This document shows, piece after piece, positions 7,310 through 13,476 of a stretch of DNA of 36,363 nucleotides (its first letter is position 1; each line of letters begins with the position of its first letter). The position numbers and the translations under genes are program-made. The DNA comes from Fibrobacter sp. (lineage in GTDB: Bacteria; Fibrobacterota; Fibrobacteria; Fibrobacterales; Fibrobacteraceae). The stretch spans positions 1 to 36,363 of the forward strand of contig JAKSIE010000024.1 in NCBI GenBank assembly GCA_024398995.1. The letters are read 5' to 3'. Under the pieces are notes generated by a model. It saw only the letters and a program-made list of their open reading frames with translations, was not told the DNA's origin and did not search any database.

Positions 7310-7703
7310 TTCAAATTCCTTCACGCTACACTATTATATATATGGCAAAGTTTAGATCGGCAATATATACGGCAGGTCATCGTTTTTTTTCAGAGACAAT
7401 AATACAAAATCCCACGGGCGAATTGCAAGTTCCTCTATAAATCAAGTGTTAATAAGCTGTTTATACACTAATTCAACGATTCTATATTATAATTCCAATT
7501 TACACAAGATATCCACACATGTGTGTTTTTGTTTCACGTGAAACATCTTAATAAACGGATTTTTGTGGAAATGTTTTTAGTAAAGTGAATTACATATTAA
7601 CAATTACATCCACAAATAATGCAGCAACAGCTAGAATGTTAATTAATTGTTTACAAATTTATCAACAAACTAAGTTGCGACTTGTCTAAAATTTCACAAG
7701 TTT
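7310..7703. other. AT-rich gene-free region with parS1 and DnaA-box-like words; oriC candidate
   Basis: No coding sequence. Within 7461-7667 I see TTATACACT (7461-7469), ATATCCACA (7509-7517), the complement of ATTTCCACA (7564-7572), ACATCCACA (7606-7614) and TTATCAACA (7659-7667). All are one or two mismatches from TTATCCACA. The perfect parS at 7530-7545 is in their midst and long A/T tracts surround them. Most genes to the left read minus and nearly all from 9.4 to 20.7 kb read plus, as expected around an origin. No perfect DnaA box is present, so this is a candidate only. Confidence 0.4.
7530..7545. promoter_or_regulatory. parS: parS site 1
   Basis: TGTTTCACGTGAAACA, a perfect 16-bp palindrome identical to the conserved bacterial parS core to which ParB binds. 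Confidence 0.95.
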
Positions 7704-8792
7704 TCACTTTAAAATCTGAACAATTTCGCCGTGAACAGGAACCGTGAAACTGGAATCGGGAATTGAAAGTTCCTTACGGGCCCGAGCCAAATCCTTGGGA
7801 GGATCCTCCAGGCGGTCGTAAACCATGCCAAAATCACCCCAGTGCATAGCCAAACTCTGGCGACTTTGCATAATCAGGTGGAGCTGGGCTGCCTGACGAG
7901 GGCTAACGTGAACTCGTGTGTAACGGGATGGTTTGTAGCTGCCGATAGGCAAGAATGCCACATCCACCGGGCCGAATTTTTCAAAAATCTGCTTGTAGTA
8001 GGAACCGTCACCCATAGCCAGGTCGCCGGCGAACCAAATTTTTTGCGTAGCGGATGTAGCGGCGGAATCCGCGGATTGTTCCACAGGCCGTTCCAAAATC
8101 CAGCTGCCCCACAAGGTGGAATTGGTACTGGACTTGAAGGCGCCACGACGACTTAGGTGATGGCATGGAACAAAAGTCAATTTCAACGGACCGGCCGATG
8201 CACTCTGCCACCAGTCCAGCTCGATAATGTTTTTCCTGGGAATTCCCCAGTCTTCCAAGATTTCCGCAACTTTCAGGGGAACCGCGAAAGTGGTCTGGGG
8301 CCATTTCTTGTAAATCTTCTTGATGCTGCCCTTGTCCAGGTGGTCGTAGTGATCGTGGGAAATAATCACAAGATTGACTACAGGCAGGGAGTCCAGGGCT
8401 CGGCCAGGGGGAGTTCCGCGCTTGGGGCCGAAAAGCTGAACCGGAGAGGCGCGGTCGCTAAAGATGGGATCGGCCAAAATTCCGTAGCCTTTCCACATAA
8501 TATAGTAGGTGCCATGCCCAATCCAGGTGGCAGTGCTTATTGTGGAATCTATCCACAATTCCTCGTTTCCGCGGGCGATTGGCAGCCTATAGACCTTGGT
8601 TCTGTGAGTAGGAACCAGGGAATCCAGCTCCATGGTGTCGCGAATGGGGGCAACGCTGGTATCGATGTTGATAAAGTGACCATCGGCCAGATGGTGGGCC
8701 GGCTTGCCTGGGGCATGTACAGCAAGGTCCGACGTTCCTGCGCAACTGCATAGGAACAGAGCAAGAATAAATAATAGGAGAAATTGCTTCAC
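7704..8792 (-). CDS. metallo-beta-lactamase-fold lipoprotein (UlaG/NAPE-PLD-like), 362 aa
   Basis: The best start is the GTG at 8792, which yields a lipoprotein signal VKQFLLLFILALFLCSCAGT (lipobox LCSC). The frame is open further upstream but that part is antisense-like and overlaps the preceding gene. The enzyme core carries the hallmark zinc motif SHDHYDHLD, preceded by TWIGHGTYYIMWKGYGILADPIF, and later PCHHLSRRG, WFAGDLAMGDG, FLPIGSY and AMHWGDF. These match the MBL-fold hydrolases that include NAPE-hydrolysing phospholipase D and UlaG. Probably a periplasmic, membrane-anchored hydrolase of lipid or lactone substrates. It starts 8 nt after the stop of the split-barrel gene, so they form an operon. 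Confidence 0.85.
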   Translation of the reverse strand: MKQFLLLFILALFLCSCAGTSDLAVHAPGKPAHHLADGHFINIDTSVAPIRDTMELDSLVPTHRTKVYRLPIARGNEELWIDSTISTATWIGHGTYYIMWKGYGILADPIFSDRASPVQLFGPKRGTPPGRALDSLPVVNLVIISHDHYDHLDKGSIKKIYKKWPQTTFAVPLKVAEILEDWGIPRKNIIELDWWQSASAGPLKLTFVPCHHLSRRGAFKSSTNSTLWGSWILERPVEQSADSAATSATQKIWFAGDLAMGDGSYYKQIFEKFGPVDVAFLPIGSYKPSRYTRVHVSPRQAAQLHLIMQSRQSLAMHWGDFGMVYDRLEDPPKDLARARKELSIPDSSFTVPVHGEIVQILK

Positions 8793-8800
8793 TTTGGACT

Positions 8801-9196
8801 TTAGAACTTCACTGTGCGAGGTGCTGCTGTGAAACTGCAGAAGGTCGCCTCGGCATCCTTGATATAGAGAACCTGGGTGTTGGGATCTTCGGGCTTGTAC
8901 ATAGCCTTGAGGCTGGGGTAGGCTTCCAGCATGTGGACCTTGGGTTCCAGGCGGTCGTCTTCCACCAAGGTACCGCTGACACGGAGCCATTCACCAGCCT
9001 TGTTCATGGCGCAAATCTGGACCTTGGGATTTGCAGCAATTTGCTTGGAAACTTCCTTGACCTTGCCGGTCTGAATGTACAGCCTGCCTTCAAAAATCTC
9101 TGCGGTGCCAAAGGGGCGAACCTTAGGCTGATCACCATCTACGGTTGCCAAAAAATAGGCGCCACATTCCTTGAGAAACTTTACTACTTCTTCCAT
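8801..9196 (-). CDS. pyridoxamine 5'-phosphate oxidase-like FMN-binding protein, 131 aa
   Basis: A small split-barrel flavoprotein. ECGAYFLATVDGDQPKVRPF is the typical opening strand pair, followed by the strand block RLYIQTGKVKEVSKQIAANPKVQICAM and GEWLRVSGTL. The C-terminus LYIKDAEATFCSF closes the barrel. Proteins of this size bind FMN or F420-like cofactors as homodimers and reduce small molecules, but substrates are rarely known. No clear ribosome-binding site precedes the ATG. The spacer upstream (9197-9446) contains TTAGTG-type repeats. Confidence 0.85.
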   Translation of the reverse strand: MEEVVKFLKECGAYFLATVDGDQPKVRPFGTAEIFEGRLYIQTGKVKEVSKQIAANPKVQICAMNKAGEWLRVSGTLVEDDRLEPKVHMLEAYPSLKAMYKPEDPNTQVLYIKDAEATFCSFTAAPRTVKF

Positions 9197-9202
9197 AATT
9201 TT

Positions 9203-9431
9203 AGTGGTTAGTGATTAGTGGTTAGTGGTTAGGTTGCACCCTACGGGTGCTTTGAATTTCGTGATACTAATATATATATGTTGTCGTATACCAGCTAATA
9301 TATTTTGCCAATATCATTCTTTTTTTTATTAAGACATACATCACTTACTATATTATATATAGTTGAAAGCGCGACACATGACAGATCTCGCACTTAATTA
9401 CGGAATATTCAATTCCTAATCACTAACCACT
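9203..9431. repeat. inverted repeat pair of 16 bp bounding an AT-rich spacer
   Basis: AGTGGTTAGTGATTAG (9203-9218) is perfectly inverted at 9416-9431. The left arm continues as a tandem TTAGTGG/TTAGTGA run to about 9232. Between them are a hairpin, GCACCC-TAC-GGGTGC (9236-9250), and AT-rich sequence with TATATATA tracts. No transposase is present; it could be a MITE-like remnant or a repetitive intergenic unit. The gap separates divergent genes and no other gene is visible in it. Confidence 0.5.
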
Positions 9432-9446
9432 GCTTACTTGCCAAAT

Positions 9447-9959
9447 ATGCAAATCCGTAAAGCTACTCCAGATGATTTTCCCCAGATGCTGCCCATTTTC
9501 CGCGAAGTGATTCAGGGCGGCGACACCTATGACTTTGAAGAAACTGCCAGCGACCAGGACGCATTCGACTACTGGTTCGGCAAGGGCGTGAACAGCTGGG
9601 TCATGGAAGAAACCATTTCTGACACAGACAAGGATAGCGCGGGCTCCAAGATTCTTGGTTTTTATAAGATCATCCAGAACCATCGCGGACGAGGCAGCCA
9701 TGTGGCCAACGCCTCATTCATGGTTTCACGTGAAACACGCGGAAAGGGAATCGGTCGTAAAATGGGCGAGGATTGCATCCGGAATGCCAAGGCCATGGGC
9801 TTCAAGGCAATCCAGTTCAACTTCGTCATCAGCACCAACGAACCCGCCATGCACCTGTGGAAGAGCCTGGGCTTCAAGGAACTTTGCCGACTGCCCGGAG
9901 CTTTCAACCACAAGAAACTGGGATTCGTGGATGCGGTGATCTTCTTCCAGGGGCTTTAG
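9447..9959 (+). CDS. GNAT-family N-acetyltransferase, 170 aa
   Basis: Uses acetyl-CoA to acetylate an amine. I start at ATG 9447 (MQIRKATPDDFPQMLPIF, the typical GNAT beginning) rather than the in-frame TTG at 9438. The acetyl-CoA loop is SRETRGKGIGRKM (R-G-K-G-I-G), followed by the helix DCIRNAKAMGFKAIQFNFV and the motif B part AMHLWKSLGFKELCRLPG. It resembles phosphinothricin- or methionine-sulfoximine-type acetyltransferases in layout, but the substrate is not determinable. The coding sequence contains a parS site (9722-9737) that encodes part of the acetyl-CoA-binding loop. Confidence 0.9.
   Translation: MQIRKATPDDFPQMLPIFREVIQGGDTYDFEETASDQDAFDYWFGKGVNSWVMEETISDTDKDSAGSKILGFYKIIQNHRGRGSHVANASFMVSRETRGKGIGRKMGEDCIRNAKAMGFKAIQFNFVISTNEPAMHLWKSLGFKELCRLPGAFNHKKLGFVDAVIFFQGL
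9722..9737. promoter_or_regulatory. parS: parS site 2 (inside the GNAT gene)
   Basis: GGTTTCACGTGAAACA, one mismatch from TGTTTCACGTGAAACA. It lies fully within coding sequence and contributes the residues V-S-R-E-T. Confidence 0.9.
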
Positions 9960-9974
9960 GATAAAGTTGACAAT

Positions 9975-9990
9975 TGTTTCACGTGAAACA
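9975..9990. promoter_or_regulatory. parS: parS site 3
   Basis: Perfect TGTTTCACGTGAAACA, 16 nt after the GNAT stop codon and directly before the multi-hairpin repeat R1. Confidence 0.95.
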
Positions 9991-10185
9991 CAGCCGAGGG
10001 TGGAAAGCGAAAATAAACTTGTTTATTTTCATTTGACACCCGATGGGTGTAGGCCTATGCCGAAGGCTTAGGCCCAACATTCGTAGAGTGTCGCACCGAC
10101 CAAGCACGCTTGGATCGGTATGACCGAGCATGAGGATGTAGTGTGCGTAGCACACCAACATGCAGGGCGAGTGCAGCATAATGTC
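9991..10185. repeat. multi-hairpin repeat R1
   Basis: A non-coding chain of hairpins following parS site 3: AAAATAAAC-TT-GTTTATTTT (10010-10029), ACACCC-GAT-GGGTGT (10036-10050), GGCCTA...TAGGCC with a GAA loop (10052-10074), then CCGA-CCAAGC...GCTTGG-A-TCGG and GTGTGC-GTA-GCACAC. It shares CGTAGAGTGT, ATGACCGA and ATGTAG blocks in the same order with R2 (12052-12214), which also follows a parS site. Stem sequences differ while pairing is kept. Confidence 0.7.
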
Positions 10186-10190
10186 CAAAT

Positions 10191-10289
10191 AAAAAAATCC
10201 CTGAGCCAGCCAGGAGAAAGCCAGCCCAGGGACCACACAACACAACCAACAAGGTCACAATTATGACTTTGTGAGGGAACCACACCTCA
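10191..10289 (-). ncRNA. putative small RNA, copy A
   Basis: Read on the minus strand, the promoter is TTGACA (10323-10318), a 17-nt spacer, then GATATA (10300-10295), predicting a start near 10289. The transcript would be about 99 nt. It opens with a hairpin, GTGAGG-N8-CCTCAC (10290-10271), whose loop contains TGGTT. Next comes a single-stranded stretch with AGTCATAA and ACCTTGTTG, then a terminator stem TCCCTG...CAGGGA (10232-10198) followed by seven T's (10197-10191). No open reading frame of useful length. It is a paralogue of copies B and C. Confidence 0.75.
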
Positions 10290-10333
10290 CCTTGTATATC
10301 GGTTTTATTTTTTAAAGTGTCAAATATTTTTAT

Positions 10334-10430
10334 AAAAAAATTCCCTGGATCAGCCAAAGGAGTTAAACACTGACCCAGGGAACCCAACAACAAGGAGTTA
10401 TTATGACTACGTGAGGCAACCACCCCTCAC
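10334..10430 (-). ncRNA. putative small RNA, copy B
   Basis: The promoter on the minus strand is TTGACA (10465-10460), N17, GATATA (10442-10437). The predicted transcript of about 97 nt starts near 10430 with the hairpin GTGAGG-GGTGGTTG-CCTCAC (10430-10411). It continues with AGTCATAATAACTCCTTGTT, the reverse complement of a ribosome-binding site plus ATG start region. It ends with a very strong terminator, TTCCCTGG-TCAG paired with CTGA-CCAGGGAA (10382-10341), then seven T's. Its terminator lies immediately upstream of copy A's promoter, so the two are separate tandem genes. Confidence 0.78.
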
Positions 10431-10571
10431 ACAAAGTATATCGGCTTTAATTTCAGATCTGTCAAAAAATTTTCAACTTTTTTTCTATATTTTTTTCATC
10501 AAATCACAGCGGCATATAGACCGCGGGACAGTTCGAAAACCATCCTGTCTATAAACAAAACTAGGTACATC

Positions 10572-10904
10572 ATGTATAGAATCATGAAGCGCTTCGAAAT
10601 CTCGGGCGCACACAAGCTGGCATTGAATTACGAAAGCAAGTGCCAGAATCTTCACGGACATAACTGGATCATTACCGTCTATTGCCAGTCCAAGACCTTG
10701 GACGCCAACGGCATGGTCATCGACTTCAAGGCCGCCAAGGAAATCATCTCCCAGCAGCTGGACCACAAGTACATCAACGACGTGGTGGACTTCAATCCCA
10801 CCGCTGAAAACTTGGCCAAATGGATCTGCGACCAGATTCCCAACTGTTATAAGGTGACCGTCCAGGAAAGCGAAAACAACATCGCCGAATATGAAGTTGA
10901 TTGA
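10572..10904 (+). CDS. queD: 6-carboxytetrahydropterin synthase QueD, 110 aa
   Basis: Converts 7,8-dihydroneopterin triphosphate to 6-carboxytetrahydropterin, the second step of queuosine/7-deazaguanine synthesis. All hallmark residues of the PTPS-like fold are present: zinc ligands His14 (SGAH), His28 and His30 (LHGHNW), catalytic Cys24 (ESKCQNLHGH), Asp51 in MVIDFK, the DHKYIN block with His65, and Glu99 in VQESENN. Length is normal for short QueD. The start is ATG 10572; ATG 10584 (MKRFEISG) is a possible alternative, and neither has a good ribosome-binding site. The QueE gene begins 3 nt after its stop, so they form an operon. QueC and QueF are not in this window. Confidence 0.95.
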   Translation: MYRIMKRFEISGAHKLALNYESKCQNLHGHNWIITVYCQSKTLDANGMVIDFKAAKEIISQQLDHKYINDVVDFNPTAENLAKWICDQIPNCYKVTVQESENNIAEYEVD

Positions 10905-10907
10905 CTT

Positions 10908-11579
10908 ATGAAAATCTCTGAAATATTCCTGAGCATTGAGGGCGAGGGGATCCGCACCGGCGCCCCTGCCGTATTCATCCGACTGTTCGGATGCAACCTC
11001 CGCTGCGCCTACTGCGACTCCATGTATGCCGTAGAGGGGAACGATTTCCAGGAGATGTCTCCTATGGAAGTCTTCGAAAAGGTGAAATCTTTCAACACCC
11101 AATACGTGACTTTGACCGGAGGGGAGCCACTTATCCACAAGGATGTGGAAGTTTTATTGAAAATGTTGGACGATTATGGTCTTGAGGTGAACATCGAGAC
11201 CAACGGAACCCAGCCCAAACCATCCGGCTATAGACATATCCTTTGCACTATGGACTGGAAGAGTATCTCCAGCGGGATGCAGCCAAAGATGAATCTCGCG
11301 AACATGATGACCCTCAGGGGGAAGGATGTTCTGAAGTTTGTGGTGGGTACGGAAGAAGATCTTCAGGATGCGGCCAGGGTCATCGGGGCTATGGAAGCGG
11401 AATACGCCAGAGAGGGATGGAAGCTTCCCACCTTCTATGTGTCCCCTATTTTCGGGACCATGAAGTACGAGGATATAGTGAACTGGATTCTGTCCAACGC
11501 AACCATGCGCCGGAACAATGTACGATTCCAGGTCCAGCTTCATAAGATTATCTGGGACCCCGACGCCAGGGGAGTTTAA
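10908..11579 (+). CDS. queE: 7-carboxy-7-deazaguanine synthase QueE, 223 aa
   Basis: Radical-SAM enzyme that rearranges 6-carboxytetrahydropterin to 7-carboxy-7-deazaguanine, the step after QueD. The N-terminus ISEIFLSIEGEGIRTGAPAVFIRL is diagnostic for QueE. The iron-sulfur cluster motif is the usual C-x3-C-x2-C (Cys29, Cys33, Cys36 in CNLRCAYCD). TLTGGEPLIHKD (about 68-79) is the SAM-contacting GGEP motif, and NIETNGT follows. The C-terminal RFQVQLHKIIWDPDARGV is also family-typical. Translationally coupled to queD. Confidence 0.95.
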   Translation: MKISEIFLSIEGEGIRTGAPAVFIRLFGCNLRCAYCDSMYAVEGNDFQEMSPMEVFEKVKSFNTQYVTLTGGEPLIHKDVEVLLKMLDDYGLEVNIETNGTQPKPSGYRHILCTMDWKSISSGMQPKMNLANMMTLRGKDVLKFVVGTEEDLQDAARVIGAMEAEYAREGWKLPTFYVSPIFGTMKYEDIVNWILSNATMRRNNVRFQVQLHKIIWDPDARGV

Positions 11580-11580
11580 A

Positions 11581-11596
11581 TGTTCCACGTGAAACA
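11581..11596. promoter_or_regulatory. parS: parS site 4
   Basis: TGTTCCACGTGAAACA, identical to a common Bacillus-type parS sequence. It begins 1 nt after the queE stop codon and overlaps the expected -35 position of the promoter for the glyoxalase-fold gene. Confidence 0.95.
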
Positions 11597-11614
11597 TAAC
11601 CAAACTCAATTTTG

Positions 11615-11627
11615 TATATTACCCCTA
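11615..11627 (+). promoter_or_regulatory. TTGTATATT promoter, leaderless
   Basis: TATATT (11615-11620), within TTTGTATATT, is followed by exactly 6 nt and then ATG at 11627. The predicted transcription start coincides with the A of the start codon, and there is no ribosome-binding site. Spacing is identical at 12224-12236. Confidence 0.55.
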
Positions 11628-12007
11628 TGAAAATAGACCACGTCGCCATTTGGGTCAAAGATATCGAGAAGGTTTGTACCTTCTATGAAAAGTATCTGGG
11701 AGCTACGCTTCATCCGGAATATCATAATCCTGCCAAAGGTTTTACCAGCAGGTTCATTACCTTCGAAGGCGGCGCCCGCATTGAAGTGATGCACCGAACC
11801 GACATCGCATCTTCAATATCCAATACACAATTAGGATGGTGTCATATGGCAATGTCCCTAGGGTCCAAGGAAATGGTGGACAAGTTAACCGCCCAGATGG
11901 AAGCTGATGGTATTACTATCGTAGGGCAGCCTCGAACGACAGGGGATGGATACTACGAAAGTGTGGTTCAAGATCCCGAAGGCAATCTAGTAGAACTGAC
12001 CGTATAA
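11627..12007 (+). CDS. glyoxalase/VOC-family protein, 126 aa
   Basis: Vicinal-oxygen-chelate fold with two beta-alpha-beta-beta-beta modules. Metal-ligand positions are conserved: His5 (MKIDHVAIWV), a Glu in GARIEVMH, His in GWCHMAMSLG, and the final Glu in DPEGNLVELTV. FYEKYLGATLHPEY is the first-module helix and loop. It could be a glyoxalase I-like, epimerase-like or fosfomycin-resistance-like enzyme; the sequence alone does not decide. The frame opens at a TTG at 11612, but that would lie in the -10 element, so ATG 11627 is chosen. Confidence 0.9.
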   Translation: MKIDHVAIWVKDIEKVCTFYEKYLGATLHPEYHNPAKGFTSRFITFEGGARIEVMHRTDIASSISNTQLGWCHMAMSLGSKEMVDKLTAQMEADGITIVGQPRTTGDGYYESVVQDPEGNLVELTV

Positions 12008-12035
12008 ATAATTTTCTGCTTCTCTCGCCTCATAA

Positions 12036-12051
12036 GGTTTCACGTGAAACA
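12036..12051. promoter_or_regulatory. parS: parS site 5
   Basis: GGTTTCACGTGAAACA, one mismatch from the perfect palindrome. It is directly followed by repeat R2, as site 3 is by R1. Confidence 0.92.
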
Positions 12052-12214
12052 CAATCAAGCCGAGAGCAACAAAAATACACTTGTGTATTTTTACTGCCGA
12101 GGCGTAGAGTGTAGCATGCGAAGCATGCCAACCAATGCCGAATGTCGCGGTAGGGAGCTTGCTCACCGGCATGACCGAACATGTGCATGTAGCGCACGAA
12201 GTGCTCCAACATCC
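12052..12214. repeat. multi-hairpin repeat R2
   Basis: Non-coding counterpart of R1. The hairpins are AAAAATACAC-TT-GTGTATTTTT (12071-12092), GCATGC-GAA-GCATGC (12114-12128), ATGCCG...CGGCAT (12135-12172) and GCAC-GAA-GTGC (about 12194-12204). It shares CGTAGAGTGT, GGCATGACCGAACATG and ATGTAG with R1 in the same order. The first hairpin differs from that of R1 by paired changes (AAC/GTT against CAC/GTG). Confidence 0.7.
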
Positions 12215-12223
12215 CGTTTTTTG

Positions 12224-12236
12224 TATATTGGGTTTA
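12224..12236 (+). promoter_or_regulatory. TTGTATATT promoter, leaderless
   Basis: TATATT (12224-12229), within TTTTTTGTATATTG, then 6 nt, then ATG at 12236. No ribosome-binding site and no clear -35 element. Same geometry as the promoter at 11615. Confidence 0.55.
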
Positions 12237-13066
12237 TGTTTACCTCCAAGCGAATTCGAAAACTTTTCATCATAGCCATCATACTCTTTTTGGCTTTTCT
12301 ATTATTTTTCTTTCTTAGCTATCGAATTCAAGTCACCAACTACAACGTAGAAACAGGCAAAATTCATTCACCTCTAAGGATTGCCCTTATAACTGATCTC
12401 CACTCCTGCAAATATGGGGAGAACGAAAAACCTATCCTAGAGCTTATTGATACCGAACAGCCCGACATTGTTTTGCTAGGTGGCGATATCTATGATGACG
12501 ATCTCCCCATAGAAACTGCCGCTGATTTCATTCAGGCAGTCTCCCAGAAGTATCCCTCATTCTATGTCTCCGGAAATCACGAATACTGGAGCAACCAAAT
12601 GGACTTCATAAAAGAAGTAACAACAAAAGCCGGCGCAACAGTCTTAGAAGGAAACTGTTTACAGCTCAAGAAGTCCAATGAACTCGTCAATATATGCGGC
12701 ATCGACGATCCTACATACATCGGATTAGATTCCCTAAAAGTTCAACTCGAATCAACAATGAAATTTCTGGACAAGGGTAAATACAACATTTTGCTAGCCC
12801 ACCGACCTGAACTTGTGGATATATACGCTGAATACGGATTCGACTTGGTAACCGCAGGCCATGCTCACGGAGGGCAATGGAGACTACCGCTTCTCCTCGA
12901 AGATGGATTTTATGCACCAGATCAGGGATTCTTTCCAAAATACACGGGCGGTATTCACCAAAAGAAAGAGACCCTCATGATTGTAAGTCGAGGTCTTGCG
13001 AAGGAAAGTACAAGACTTCCCAGAATATTCAACCGACCTGAAATTGTCTTCATCAACCTTCTATAA
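12236..13066 (+). CDS. membrane-anchored metallophosphoesterase (YkuE/YaeI-like), 276 aa
   Basis: Calcineurin-like phosphoesterase with an N-terminal membrane anchor (about 9-28, FIIAIILFLAFLLFFFL). Metal-binding motifs are complete: Asp54 and His56 (LITDLHS), Asp84 (LLGGDIYDDD), Asn114/His115 (VSGNHEYW), LLAHRPEL and GHAHGGQWRLP. The order matches proteins that hydrolyse UDP-diacylglucosamine-type or phospholipid substrates at the membrane. The open frame extends upstream through repeat R2, but ATG 12236 gives the anchor and fits the promoter. A+T is higher than in the flanking genes. The hairpin at 13093-13118 may terminate this gene on the plus strand too. Confidence 0.88.
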   Translation: MFTSKRIRKLFIIAIILFLAFLLFFFLSYRIQVTNYNVETGKIHSPLRIALITDLHSCKYGENEKPILELIDTEQPDIVLLGGDIYDDDLPIETAADFIQAVSQKYPSFYVSGNHEYWSNQMDFIKEVTTKAGATVLEGNCLQLKKSNELVNICGIDDPTYIGLDSLKVQLESTMKFLDKGKYNILLAHRPELVDIYAEYGFDLVTAGHAHGGQWRLPLLLEDGFYAPDQGFFPKYTGGIHQKKETLMIVSRGLAKESTRLPRIFNRPEIVFINLL

Positions 13067-13086
13067 TTTAGCGAGATTGTACCTGC

Positions 13087-13177
13087 AAAAAAATCCCCGA
13101 AGCTTTCGCCTCGGGGATTTTCCAACCAACTAACAAAGGAGAACCGTATGACTAGTACGGAAGGGTAACCAACCCTC
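13087..13177 (-). ncRNA. putative small RNA, copy C
   Basis: Minus-strand promoter TTGACA (13212-13207), N17, GATATA (13189-13184). The transcript of about 91 nt begins near 13177 with the hairpin AGGGT-TGGTT-ACCCT (13176-13162), keeping the TGGTT loop of copies A and B on a different stem. CCGTA...TACGG then presents AGTCAT in its loop, followed by CTCCTTTGTT. The terminator is ATCCCCGA...TCGGGGAT (13118-13093) with seven T's. No coding capacity on this strand. Confidence 0.75.
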
Positions 13178-13263
13178 ACAAATTATATCGGTACTCCCAA
13201 GGAATTTGTCAAAAGAAAAATCACTTATTTTGTTGGTTTATACAATGGCTCTCGGCGTGCAAA

Positions 13264-13279
13264 CGTTCCACGTGAAACA
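13264..13279. promoter_or_regulatory. parS: parS site 6
   Basis: CGTTCCACGTGAAACA, differing from site 4 only at the first base. Confidence 0.9.
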
Positions 13280-13476
13280 TTATAATTCACCTTTTATTAA
13301 ACACCTGCAAAATCAGCTATCACATTTTTCATTAATGGGTTACAGGAGAAAAATAAATTATATCCACAAAAACCTAACACCAACTAAAAAAATATCCACA
13401 GATATTTTAATTAAATGAAGGGAGAAGCCCTAGTTTTCTTGATTTTATTTTTTTGGATATTTAAATTTTGGGGGCA

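Noticed and set aside
9201..9232. TTAGTGG/TTAGTGA tandem array as a CRISPR-like array
   Set aside because: Units are 6-7 nt with no spacers and there are no cas genes.
10404..10415. Tiny plus-strand ORFs after good ribosome-binding sites in the three sRNA loci (M-T-T, M-T-L, M-T-S-T-E-G)
   Set aside because: Promoters, terminators and T-runs all point to the minus strand. The plus-strand ORFs have 3-6 codons and no promoter, so the pattern is better explained as the complement of an antisense segment.
12044..12235. Upstream extension of the phosphoesterase reading frame through repeat R2
   Set aside because: It would encode hairpin repeats and carry no ribosome-binding site. ATG 12236 yields a proper membrane anchor and fits the promoter.
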